64,000 nucleotides of DNA from Thermoprotei archaeon. Its GTDB lineage: Archaea > Thermoproteota > Methanomethylicia > Nezhaarchaeales > B40-G2. The stretch is from contig QMSI01000001.1 in the NCBI GenBank assembly GCA_003649615.1, forward strand, positions 1 to 64,000, in the 5' to 3' direction. Made by a program: the position numbers and the translations under genes. Of this stretch, positions 16,753 through 25,306 are shown in pieces; the first letter of the stretch is position 1, and each line of letters starts with the position of its first letter. The notes beneath the pieces are model-generated. The model had not been told where the DNA came from and ran no database searches. It was given only the letters and a program-made list of their open reading frames with translations.

Positions 16753-17490
16753 TTGATAACTCCTACGAGAACTATTCAACGTACCCCTACAGGTATACCT
16801 GGGCTCGACGAACTCATTGAAGGAGGACTATTGAAAAGTAGAACCCACCTCATCGCGGGCGAGACGGGAACTGGAAAAACCATATTCTCCCTTCAGTTTC
16901 TCCTCCATGGAGTGAAGATAGGGGAGAGAGGTATTTACATGGCCATTGATGAGGATAGGGAAAACGTGATTCGGGGAGCTGAAGGCTTCGGCTGGGATGT
17001 AAGCAGTCTGCTTGAGAAGAACCTTTTGTCTATAACTCAGATAGTACCAGGCTTTGCCGAGAAGTTTAAGAAGAAGTATATTGAGGCAGCTGTCGGTTCA
17101 GTCATCGTAGGTATTAGACAGGAGATGATGAGGATAGGAGCTACTAGGCTGGTCATAGACCCTATAGCTCCTCTACTAACAAAGGAGGAAGACCTCCCCT
17201 TTACAAGGGAGTATATTAGAGAGTTGGTGCTGGCAATCGAGCGCGAGCTTGGATGTACAACATTGATCGTCTCAGAGGTACCTACAGGGTCAAATACTTT
17301 GAGTAGATTCGGCGTAGAGGAATTCTTGGCCTCAGGCATCATAACGTTAGGGATACTTAGAAAAGGTAATGAAGTTTATAGAACCTTATGTGTAAGAAAA
17401 ATGAGGTGGACTGCTGTTGATCCAGTGCTTTATAAGTTTAGGATCGTTAGAGGAGAGGGCATAGTGGTGGAAGGCCCTATTTCTGAGTAG
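16753..17490 (+). CDS. KaiC/RadA-like single-domain ATPase
   Basis: 245 residues: RTPTGIPGLDELIEGGL, Walker A GETGTGKTIFSLQF near residue 36, Walker B RLVIDPIAPLL near 135, then VSEVPTGSNTLSRFGVEEFLASGII, the pattern of archaeal KaiC-domain ATPases. Such proteins regulate motility, signalling or recombination in archaea and bind or hydrolyse ATP as hexamers. The RHH partner directly upstream suggests a transcription-linked switch. TTG start at 16753. Substrate and targets not visible. Confidence 0.8.
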   Translation: MITPTRTIQRTPTGIPGLDELIEGGLLKSRTHLIAGETGTGKTIFSLQFLLHGVKIGERGIYMAIDEDRENVIRGAEGFGWDVSSLLEKNLLSITQIVPGFAEKFKKKYIEAAVGSVIVGIRQEMMRIGATRLVIDPIAPLLTKEEDLPFTREYIRELVLAIERELGCTTLIVSEVPTGSNTLSRFGVEEFLASGIITLGILRKGNEVYRTLCVRKMRWTAVDPVLYKFRIVRGEGIVVEGPISE

Positions 17491-17495
17491 TTTTA

Positions 17496-18566
17496 CTATC
17501 GTTCTCTTGCTCCTTTTATGAACTCCTCTACCCATTGCCTAGCGACGGAGGCTGGGGCATGTACTGGCGGGTGCTTAAAGCCCCAGGCTGAAATGCTGGT
17601 TAAGGGACCACCCACGCCTCTGTCCAAAGCTATCTTCACTGCTCTTATCACATCTATGACCACACCCGCTGAGTTTGGAGCATCCCACACTGAGAGCTTT
17701 ACGTCGATGCTAATGGGGGTATCGCCGAAGTGTTTCCCTCTAATCCATATGTAGCATATCTTTCTATTCTCTAGAAACGGTATGTAGTCACTAGGCCCTA
17801 TTTTCACAGGGAACTCATGGCCAGCCATCTTCTGAACCGCCATAGTCTTGCTGACTTCCTTAGAGGCTAGACGCTCACGCTCTAACATGTTAAGGAAGTC
17901 TGTATCGCCACCTACGTTGAGCTGGTAGGTTTCTTCGATCCTAACACCGCGCTCCTCTAAGAGCTTGACTATGGTTTTATGCAAGACCGTAGCTCCTAGC
18001 TGGCTTTGTATATCGTCGCCTGCCACAGGAATTCTTCGATCCTCGAATTTCTTAGCCCACACTGGGTCGGAAGCTATGAACACCGGCATGCAGTTAACGA
18101 AAGCACATCCTGCTTCGAGCGCTTGCGCAGCATACCATCTGACTGCTTCTTCAGAGCCCACGGGAAGGTAGTTTACCAAGATGTCAGCTTTGGTGTCCTT
18201 AAGCACTTGAGCCACGTCGGCAGGCGGTTCATCGGATAGCTTAATTATATCCTTCAGATACCTGCCTATTCCATCCATTACCGGAGCATTCATGACAGTG
18301 ACTCCTAGCCGAGGGACTTCTGCGAACCTTCTGGTGTTATTGGGGTAAGCGAAGATAGCTTCAGAGAGGTCTTTGCCTACCTTCTCCGCGTTTACGTCAA
18401 AAGCAGCCACGAACTCTATATCCTCGACCCTGTAGCCTCCAAAGTTAGGGTAGAGGAGTCCCGGTATATCTGAGTCGTCAGGAGCACCCCTATAGTAATA
18501 TATGCCTTGGATAAGGGCAGAGCAGCAGTTACCTACACCTGCTACTGCTACTCTTATCTTGCCCAT
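17496..18566 (-). CDS. ino1: Myo-inositol-1-phosphate synthase
   Basis: Converts glucose 6-phosphate to inositol 1-phosphate with NAD, for inositol ether lipids and, in hyperthermophiles, di-inositol phosphate solutes. Motifs: VAVAGVGNCCSALIQG (NAD), AFDVNAEKVGKDL, LPVGSEEAVRWY, PVAGDDIQSQLGATVLH and LNVGGDTDFLNM. I use ATG 18566 (about 356 residues) because it follows an SD-like GGTGGTGGAT and begins exactly at MGKIRVAVAGVG; the in-frame upstream region overlaps the promoter palindrome. Confidence 0.95.
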   Translation of the reverse strand: MGKIRVAVAGVGNCCSALIQGIYYYRGAPDDSDIPGLLYPNFGGYRVEDIEFVAAFDVNAEKVGKDLSEAIFAYPNNTRRFAEVPRLGVTVMNAPVMDGIGRYLKDIIKLSDEPPADVAQVLKDTKADILVNYLPVGSEEAVRWYAAQALEAGCAFVNCMPVFIASDPVWAKKFEDRRIPVAGDDIQSQLGATVLHKTIVKLLEERGVRIEETYQLNVGGDTDFLNMLERERLASKEVSKTMAVQKMAGHEFPVKIGPSDYIPFLENRKICYIWIRGKHFGDTPISIDVKLSVWDAPNSAGVVIDVIRAVKIALDRGVGGPLTSISAWGFKHPPVHAPASVARQWVEEFIKGARER

Positions 18567-18582
18567 ATCCACCACCACATAA

Positions 18583-18602
18583 TATTTTATAGCTATAAAA
18601 TA
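18583..18602. promoter_or_regulatory. 20-bp perfect palindrome in a divergent promoter
   Basis: TATTTTATAGCTATAAAATA is its own reverse complement. It lies 17 bases before the ino1 start and about 50 bases before the acyl-CoA synthetase start. It contains TATA-like halves in both orientations. A separate TATAAAAA at about 18611-18618 suits the rightward gene, so the palindrome is either the ino1 TATA element or an operator. Confidence 0.55.
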
Positions 18603-18652
18603 ACTGAGCCTATAAAAAGCTTTCATCCTACCTCGCAGAGGAGGAAAGAACA

Positions 18653-20059
18653 TTGGGTAAGGCACCCTGGAGCTTGTTTCTATCGCCCCGCTCCATGGCT
18701 ATAATCGGAGTATCTAAAAGAGAAGACGATTACATCAACCACTACGTTAGAACCCTCCTCGAGTATGGTTATCATGGCCGCCTCTACCTCGTAAATCCAA
18801 AGGAAAGCGAGATCTTGGGGTTCAAGGTATACCATAAGGTAAGCGAGATAGAGGAAGCAGTAGACTTAGCGTTCATAGCCGTGCCTAGAGAAGCAGTAGC
18901 AGAGGTATTGGAAGAGTGTGGCGTTAAAGGTGTGAAAGCCATCATTATCTTCACCTCTGACTCCGACATCCTCTCACCGACGGGTGATAGGGGAATAAGT
19001 AGAGCTATAGTTGAGGCAGTTAAACGCTGGAAGTTTAGGGTGATAGGACCAAATTGCTTAGGCATCTACAGGCCTAGCTCTGGACTATGCTTTGCCCACG
19101 GCTTCCCTAAGGAAGCTGGAAATGTAGCCTTTCTGGCTCAGAGCGGGGGACACGCTGCAGCCATGGGGTGGCTAGGAGCATCTATAGGACTTAAGTTTAG
19201 TGCTATTGTAAGTTATGGCAATGCGGTTGATGTAGACTTACCTGAGCTAATCGAGGCCTTCGGCGAAGACCCTGAGACCCACGTGATAGCAACCTACGTG
19301 GAAGGAGTTAAGGACGGAAGACAGCTCATAAGCTCTCTAAAGAAAACCACGGCCAAGAAACCAGTTATTGTATGGAAAGGAGGGGTGACGGAGGAAGGGG
19401 CAGAGGCGGTATCGACTCATACGTTAGCTATGGCAGGGTCTTGGACCCTGTGGAGAGTAGCCTTAAAGCAGGGTCAAGCCATCCAGGCTTATAGCCTAGA
19501 AGACACCGCCTACACGTCCCTCACATTCTCATTAATCCCAAAAATTAGCGGGGGAAGGCTGGCAGTCGTTTCAATAAGTGGAGGGGAGGCCGTATCAACA
19601 GCTGACGCCTGTAGTAAGCATGGCTTAAGCCTCCCTAGACCCTCTGGAGAGACCTTGAAGAAGCTTGAAAAAATAGTTCCTAGGTACGGGTCCAGCATAA
19701 GAAACCCTGTGGATATTCAATTAGCTGCCCTGGACCCAGAAACCTACTTAGAGATACTATCTTTCCTGATAGAAGACCCTAACATTGATGGGCTCCTAAT
19801 TCTTCAAAGCATGGAGTGGCCTTCATTATACCGAGGAGCACAACGCTTCCATGAGCTTACCGACGTGGTATGCCGCGTTAAGCAACGCTACGGTAAACCG
19901 ATATTCGTGGTCATGCAACCGAGACTATTCTACGAAGACTATCAGAAAGCTGGAAGAAAACTGCTGGAAGTTAAAGTGCCCGTCTATCCAACAGTAGATT
20001 TAGCGGTCTCAGCCATTTCACGTTTAGTGACGTACTCAGCAAAACGCCCAATCGCTTAA
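18653..20059 (+). CDS. ADP-forming acyl-CoA synthetase, alpha-type subunit
   Basis: 468 residues: CoA-binding Rossmann domain (SPRSMAIIGVSKREDD, LVNPKESEILG), GPNCLGIYRP, LAQSGGHAAAMG and the phosphohistidine loop EAVSTHTLAMAGS corresponding to SHTGALAGS of family members. The enzyme makes ATP from acyl-CoA, ADP and Pi together with an ATP-grasp beta subunit, which is not encoded nearby. The catalytic His is kept but the following TG is altered to TL. SD GGAGGA precedes TTG 18653. Location just before hdrA suggests acyl-CoA metabolism linked to Hdr/ETF electron flow; that link is inference. Confidence 0.75.
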   Translation: MGKAPWSLFLSPRSMAIIGVSKREDDYINHYVRTLLEYGYHGRLYLVNPKESEILGFKVYHKVSEIEEAVDLAFIAVPREAVAEVLEECGVKGVKAIIIFTSDSDILSPTGDRGISRAIVEAVKRWKFRVIGPNCLGIYRPSSGLCFAHGFPKEAGNVAFLAQSGGHAAAMGWLGASIGLKFSAIVSYGNAVDVDLPELIEAFGEDPETHVIATYVEGVKDGRQLISSLKKTTAKKPVIVWKGGVTEEGAEAVSTHTLAMAGSWTLWRVALKQGQAIQAYSLEDTAYTSLTFSLIPKISGGRLAVVSISGGEAVSTADACSKHGLSLPRPSGETLKKLEKIVPRYGSSIRNPVDIQLAALDPETYLEILSFLIEDPNIDGLLILQSMEWPSLYRGAQRFHELTDVVCRVKQRYGKPIFVVMQPRLFYEDYQKAGRKLLEVKVPVYPTVDLAVSAISRLVTYSAKRPIA

Positions 20060-20093
20060 ATAATCTTAACACTCTACCGCGTGAAGGGTTTCC

Positions 20094-22451
20094 TTGCCCC
20101 AACCGAAGGTGGGCGTATTTATATGTAGATGTGGAGGTAACATAAGCGATACTGTCGATTGCGATCATTTGCGGGAGAAGGCTTCTAAGTGGAGTTACGT
20201 AGTTGTTGCGAGGGTCGAAGATTATCTATGCTCCAAGCCTTCTCAAGATAGGCTTGTAGAAGCTATTAAGTCACGTGGCCTCGATAGAGTAGTTGTAGCT
20301 TGTTGTACGCCTAGGATGCATCTCTCCACTTTTCATGACGCTATGCGCAGGGCAGGCCTTAACCCTTACATGTTAGAGTTCGTCAATATAAGGGAACAAT
20401 GTTCATGGGTCCACGCTGACGATAAAGAGGCCGCTACGAAGAAAGCTCTAAGGCTACTTAAGGGAGGCTATGAAAGATGCCTGGAGCTCGAGCCTCTCGA
20501 ACCCATGGAGGAGCCTTGTAGAAAGGAAGTGCTCGTGATCGGAGGAGGTATAGCTGGGATAACCTGTTCTCTAGAGCTCGCCGACAAGGGCTATAAAGTC
20601 TACTTGGTCGAGAAGGGCCCATCGATAGGAGGAAACATGGCCAAGTTGACTAAGGTCTTCCCCACCCTCGACTGTGCGCAGTGCATACTAACACCTAAGA
20701 TGGCTGAGGTGAGTAGACACCCTAACATAACGCTGCTCACGTTAAGCGAAGTTGAAAATATCGAAGGATATCCGGGTAACTATACGGTTAAGGTGAAAGT
20801 TAAACCTCGAGGAGTGGACGTATCCAAGTGTGCTGGTTGCGGTATATGTAGTAAAGCTTGTCCCGTTGAGGTTGACGATGAATACAATGAAAATAGAAGC
20901 AAGAGGAAAGCTATCTATGTACCCTTTCCTCAAGCAGTACCTTATGCTTATGTCATCGACTTCTCTGCCTGTACTCGCTGCGGCGCCTGTATAGAGAAGT
21001 GTCCACGTGACGCTATACGACTAGACGAAGAAGAAAGCCAGCTGGAGCTTAAGGTTGGAGGGGTCGTGGTAGCGGTAGGCTATGAGCTCCTCGACGCTAA
21101 GCTTCTCGAGGATTATGGCTATGGCCAGTACCCTGACGTAATAACTATGATGGAGCTTGAACGCTTGACTTCCCTCTTCGGCCCAACAAAGGGGTTATTA
21201 AGGAAATTTAGCGACCAGAGCGAGGTTAAGAAAATAGCCATTGTGCTATGTGCCGGCTCTAGGGATAGGAATAGATACGTGCCTTACTGCAGCAAGGTAT
21301 GTTGCATGTACTCATTAAAGCAGGCCGTACTGCTCAGAGAACAGTTTGGAGTTGAAGTATGGATATTTTATACTGATATTAGAGCTGCAGGGAAAGGCTA
21401 TGAGGAGCTCTACGTTAAGGCTCAAGAGAGTGGCGTAGTATTCGTGAGGGGTAGGGTAGCTGAGATTAGGCGTGGAGAACATGGTCTCCTTGTAAGAGCT
21501 GAAAACACACTACTCGGAAAAGTGATGGAGGAGGAATTCGACTTAGTGGCTCTGGCTACTCCCATGATCCCACCTTCAGGACTACGTCAACTAGCTGATA
21601 AAGTATCACTGCCTATAGGTGAGGATGGCTTCATACAGGAGAAACACCCGAAACTGGGTCCAGTTGATCTACTTAGAGCCGGCATCTATGCTTGTGGCTG
21701 TGCTTTAGGACCTAGAGATGTACGAGATAGCGTTGCTGATGCCTTGGCTGCCTCGTCTCGCGTAGATACCTTTCTCAGGAGAGGGGTTGTGATCTCAAGT
21801 CCAGAAAAACCATGGGTTTACTGGGAGCAATGCGATGGATGTGGCGCTTGTATGGAGGTTTGCCCTATTGCTGCGATAGAGTTGAAGGAAGGAAAAGCAG
21901 CGGTTAAGGTGGTCTCATGTATAGGGTGTGGCGCCTGCATCCCAGCTTGCCCGAAAAGCGCCATAGACTTCAAGAACTATACGCGTAGACAGCTAGAAGC
22001 TCAACTTAAAGGATTGCTAGCTGAAAAGAGAGAAGGCGATGTAGTTATCGTCGCTTTCGTGGAAAAGAACATTGCCTACACAGGGCTTGACTTCTTAGGC
22101 TTAGACAGAGTTAATTATCCTGCTGAAACCTTGCCAATAGCTATACCTTCCTCAGCTATCTTAGGAAGAGACTTACTTCTCAAAGCCTTCATGCTTGGAG
22201 CCGATGGAATAGTGGTTATAGAGGGGCAGAAATGGGTGGATGAAGCATTCAGATGGAGGTTTGAAGAAGCCCTCGCTAGCCTAGAGGAAGCTGGCGTGGA
22301 GTCGACGCGGGTCTACTATAGCCTTATCGAGTTACCTGCCTATAGAAAGATAGCCGACATACTGCGCACGCATACCTCCATGGTCAGGGACCTAGGTCCC
22401 TTAGGGGCTGAGGAAAGAGTTAGGCTAAGTAGAGCAATGGAGGCGCGATGA
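20094..22451 (+). CDS. hdrA: HdrA-like flavin/FeS protein with cysteine-less MvhD-like C-terminus
   Basis: 785 residues. VGVFICRCGGNI is the HdrA N-terminus; VVVACCTPRMH follows; FAD-binding VIGGGIAGITC at about 148; FPTLDCAQCILTPKM is diagnostic HdrA. Inserted 4Fe-4S motifs occur at about 245 (CAGCGICSKACP) and 292 (CTRCGACIEKCP), and a C-terminal ferredoxin at about 579-620. From about 649 an MvhD-like fold follows (VVIVAFVEKNIAYTGLD, LLLKAFMLGADGIVVIEG), but every cysteine that binds the MvhD [2Fe-2S] cluster is replaced. HdrA carries the bifurcating FAD in Hdr complexes. The next gene overlaps as ATGA. Confidence 0.9.
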   Translation: MPQPKVGVFICRCGGNISDTVDCDHLREKASKWSYVVVARVEDYLCSKPSQDRLVEAIKSRGLDRVVVACCTPRMHLSTFHDAMRRAGLNPYMLEFVNIREQCSWVHADDKEAATKKALRLLKGGYERCLELEPLEPMEEPCRKEVLVIGGGIAGITCSLELADKGYKVYLVEKGPSIGGNMAKLTKVFPTLDCAQCILTPKMAEVSRHPNITLLTLSEVENIEGYPGNYTVKVKVKPRGVDVSKCAGCGICSKACPVEVDDEYNENRSKRKAIYVPFPQAVPYAYVIDFSACTRCGACIEKCPRDAIRLDEEESQLELKVGGVVVAVGYELLDAKLLEDYGYGQYPDVITMMELERLTSLFGPTKGLLRKFSDQSEVKKIAIVLCAGSRDRNRYVPYCSKVCCMYSLKQAVLLREQFGVEVWIFYTDIRAAGKGYEELYVKAQESGVVFVRGRVAEIRRGEHGLLVRAENTLLGKVMEEEFDLVALATPMIPPSGLRQLADKVSLPIGEDGFIQEKHPKLGPVDLLRAGIYACGCALGPRDVRDSVADALAASSRVDTFLRRGVVISSPEKPWVYWEQCDGCGACMEVCPIAAIELKEGKAAVKVVSCIGCGACIPACPKSAIDFKNYTRRQLEAQLKGLLAEKREGDVVIVAFVEKNIAYTGLDFLGLDRVNYPAETLPIAIPSSAILGRDLLLKAFMLGADGIVVIEGQKWVDEAFRWRFEEALASLEEAGVESTRVYYSLIELPAYRKIADILRTHTSMVRDLGPLGAEERVRLSRAMEAR

Positions 22452-23560
22452 AGTTGGAGGCGTTAAGCAGGCATGAATTATTAGCCTGCATGCAGTGCGG
22501 AGTATGTGTAGGTAGCTGTCCTTTAAGTACGAGGTCTACGCTCAACGTTAGGCGAATAACAGCGTCACTTATGACTAAAAGCCTTGAGGTAGGCGATGAA
22601 CTATGGGACTGTACAACCTGTTACCTATGCGTTTACAGGTGTCCTCGAGGTACTAAGCCCCTCGACCTTATCATTGAGTTAAGGTCGGAGCGTGTGGAGG
22701 CCGGAAAAATACCGCCTACACTTAGAGACAGCCTTGAAAACACATTCAAACAAGGTAACCCTTGGGGTAAGAGTAGGGTTAAACGTGGGGAGTGGGCCTC
22801 AGGCCTAGGTATCAAGAGGCTTTTAGAGCTCGAAGATTCCAAGATTCTCTTATTCACTTGTTGCGCATCAGCCTATGACCCTAGGGCTCAAGAAGCTGCT
22901 AGAGCCCTGGTCAAGGTACTTAAAGCCGCCGGCGTTGAACCAGCGTTTCTGGGCGAGGACGAGGTCTGCTGCGGAAATGAGGTATACAATATAGGTGAAC
23001 TTGGGCTTTTCGAGGAACTCATGGAAACGAATAAAGCAAACATGGGAGAAGGCGTAGAAACAATCATTACCACTTCCCCCCATTGCTACTATGCCTTTAA
23101 GAACAGGTATCTTGGGCTTAAGGCTGAGGTGCTTCATTATACGCAATTCTTAGCCCGCCTCTTAGACGAGGGTTTACTTAAGCTCAAGGGCTTAGCTGAC
23201 GTGGTGGTCACCTACCATGACCCATGTTACTTAGGTAGACGTAGCGGAGTATACGAGGAGCCACGTAAGCTTCTGAAAGCTATACGCGGGGTCAAACTTG
23301 TTGAGATGGAGCGTTCCAGGTCGAGGAGTCTATGCTGTGAAGGGGGTGGAGGAAGGATGTGGTTTGAAGGACCACCTGGCAGAAGATTAGCTGAAGTTAG
23401 AGTAGTCGAAGCATCCTCTACAGGAGCATCTATCCTCGCTACTGCTTGTCCCTTCTGCTTAGCTAACCTAGAGGACGGGGTGAAGACGGCTGGGTTAGAA
23501 GATAAACTTAGAGTCATGGATGTAGCTGAACTATTGGCACAAGCTCTTCCTAGCTCCTAG
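22448..23560 (+). CDS. HdrC-HdrB-like fused heterodisulfide-reductase-type subunit
   Basis: 370 residues. Residues 1-80 are an HdrC-like 8Fe ferredoxin (CMQCGVCVGSCP, CTTCYLCVYRCP). Two CCG domains follow: FTCCASAYDP/EVCCGN/SPHCYYAF and YHDPCYLG/LCCEGGGG/TACPFCLANL. In the first the CxxC has one Cys replaced by Ser, as in many FadF/GlpC-type oxidoreductases. The layout matches HdrD-like or ETF-linked FeS oxidoreductases, which reduce disulfides or pass electrons to or from ETF. No membrane helices, so cytoplasmic. Translationally coupled to hdrA; overlaps etfA tail to tail by 11 bases. Confidence 0.85.
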   Translation: MKLEALSRHELLACMQCGVCVGSCPLSTRSTLNVRRITASLMTKSLEVGDELWDCTTCYLCVYRCPRGTKPLDLIIELRSERVEAGKIPPTLRDSLENTFKQGNPWGKSRVKRGEWASGLGIKRLLELEDSKILLFTCCASAYDPRAQEAARALVKVLKAAGVEPAFLGEDEVCCGNEVYNIGELGLFEELMETNKANMGEGVETIITTSPHCYYAFKNRYLGLKAEVLHYTQFLARLLDEGLLKLKGLADVVVTYHDPCYLGRRSGVYEEPRKLLKAIRGVKLVEMERSRSRSLCCEGGGGRMWFEGPPGRRLAEVRVVEASSTGASILATACPFCLANLEDGVKTAGLEDKLRVMDVAELLAQALPSS

Positions 23561-24509
23561 CCTTAAGCAGGTTCTTTAAGGCCTCTACCACCTTCATTAG
23601 GTCGTCCACTATGCCGTAGTGGGCCACATTAAAAATCGGTGCATTAGGGTCCTTGTTCACTGCTATGATTAGGTCAGAGTTTTTCATTCCTACCACGTGC
23701 TGAAAAGCCCCGCTAATGCCGAGCGCTAGGTAAAGTTTAGGCTTCACGGTCTTACCTGAATTACCGACTTGTCTATCCTTAGGAAGCCATCCTTTATCCA
23801 CTACTGGCCTAGAACAAGCTAGTACTCCACCCAACATGCGAGCTAACTCTTCGACAGCAGGTATGTTGCCTGCATCCCTGATGCCTCGACCTATGCTAAC
23901 TATGACGTCAGCTTTAGTTATGTCAACCTCGGCTACCGGAGGCTCTACGTAGCCTACAACTTTTTTACGCAGCGACTCCTTTAACTCCATGTCAACTTTG
24001 GTTACTTTGCCTTGACCTTTAGGTTCAGGCTGGCGTAACACTCCTGGCCTCATAGTGATCATATGGCATGGAGACTCCTTAAGCTCCATTAAAGCCTCCA
24101 CCTTACCCCCATATATCTGCCTCCTAGCTAACAGCTTCTCTCCATTAAGTTGAACGTCCAGAACGTCGGTTATCAGAGGACAGCCTAGCTCAGCAGCTAA
24201 ACTGGGGGCCAGCTCCATGCCTATGGAGGTGTGACCCATAGCTACCAGCTTAGGTCTACGCTCCTTCGTCAACTTAGCTAGAAGAGGTTGATAGAGGTCA
24301 GAGTTGAAATGCTTGAGGAGGTCGTGTTCTACGTAAAACACCTCATCAAAGTATGATGCCAGCTTCTCAGCCATGGATTGAGCCTTGAAACCTAGTAGAA
24401 CACAGGTGGCTTTAAGTTCAAGTTTTCTCGCTAGCCCCGCTAATTCAAAGGTGACCTCTCTAAGCTCACCTTCTCTATGCTCAGCTAGTGCCAGTAGCTC
24501 AGGGTTCAA
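23550..24509 (-). CDS. etfA: Electron transfer flavoprotein alpha subunit
   Basis: 319 residues. The C-terminal FAD domain is diagnostic: VSIGRGIRDAGNIPAVEELARMLG, ACSRPVVDKGWLPKDRQVGNSG, YLALGISGAFQHVVGM, IIAVNKDPNAPIFNVAHYGIVDDL. It forms a heterodimer with EtfB to carry electrons between dehydrogenases and acceptors, and in bifurcating systems holds two FADs. Its start overlaps the etfB stop by 4 bases. Confidence 0.95.
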   Translation of the reverse strand: MNPELLALAEHREGELREVTFELAGLARKLELKATCVLLGFKAQSMAEKLASYFDEVFYVEHDLLKHFNSDLYQPLLAKLTKERRPKLVAMGHTSIGMELAPSLAAELGCPLITDVLDVQLNGEKLLARRQIYGGKVEALMELKESPCHMITMRPGVLRQPEPKGQGKVTKVDMELKESLRKKVVGYVEPPVAEVDITKADVIVSIGRGIRDAGNIPAVEELARMLGGVLACSRPVVDKGWLPKDRQVGNSGKTVKPKLYLALGISGAFQHVVGMKNSDLIIAVNKDPNAPIFNVAHYGIVDDLMKVVEALKNLLKARS

Positions 24510-25294
24510 GCCGTGACCCCCCTCTCCTTCAATAGGTTAAAGATGAATGAAGCAGCCTTCTCAGCGGGGCCTTCAATGATTAAGGCCCGTTTTTCAACGC
24601 GTGGGATCTCATATCGTACTAGCCTAGCCCAAGACCCTTCCCTGCCCACGTCTTCAGAAGTCAGTTCGAGCTCTCCTGGCGATAGGACCTTTAATGGTTT
24701 TTTAGAGGCTCTTCTAAGACCCATAATGGATACGTACCTGGGCTCATTGATGCCTGTCTGTATCGTGAGTAAAGCTGGAACACGTAATTCAACTACCTCC
24801 TCAGCTCCACCTTCAAGCTCTCTATGCACCCTAATCCATTCTTCTAAAACCTCCACTTTCTTAACCAAAGTGGCGTGAGGAACCCCTAAGAGGAAAGCTA
24901 ATATGGGGCCTACCTGAGCATAACCATCGTCAGAGGCTTGAGCACCCATCAAGACGAGGTCAAAGTTGAGCTTCTTCAGAACACGGTGTAACACCTTCGC
25001 CACTGCGTAGGCGTCCATTTCTTCAGTTGGAACATCTACCCTAATCGCTTCGTCAGCTCCTTTCGCCAAACATTTCCTCAATACTTCTTCGCTATCCTCG
25101 TCACCCACGGTTACTGCTGTTAATCTACCCCCCAAGGCCTCCTTGAGCCTTAAGGCTTCCTCTAACGCATAATCATCCCATTCATTTATGTCGTAGGCTG
25201 CTCCTTTTACCTTTAGTTTCTTCCCTGTTTCATCAACCTCAAACTCGGCTTCAGCGTGTTCAGCTACTCTTTTAACGCATACCACTAGATCCAT
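24506..25294 (-). CDS. etfB: Electron transfer flavoprotein beta subunit
   Basis: 262 residues: LVVCVKRVAEHAEAEF, the INEWDDYALEEALRLKE motif, VTVGDEDSEEVLRKCLAKGADEAIRV and MGAQASDDGYAQVGPILAFLLG are EtfB signatures that form the nucleotide (AMP or second FAD) pocket. Whether the pocket is bifurcating needs structural modelling. The gene is 12 bases after the small hypothetical gene, and in an apparent pyrF-orf-etfB-etfA operon. Confidence 0.95.
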   Translation of the reverse strand: MDLVVCVKRVAEHAEAEFEVDETGKKLKVKGAAYDINEWDDYALEEALRLKEALGGRLTAVTVGDEDSEEVLRKCLAKGADEAIRVDVPTEEMDAYAVAKVLHRVLKKLNFDLVLMGAQASDDGYAQVGPILAFLLGVPHATLVKKVEVLEEWIRVHRELEGGAEEVVELRVPALLTIQTGINEPRYVSIMGLRRASKKPLKVLSPGELELTSEDVGREGSWARLVRYEIPRVEKRALIIEGPAEKAASFIFNLLKERGVTA

Positions 25295-25306
25295 TTAGAC
25301 ACCCCC

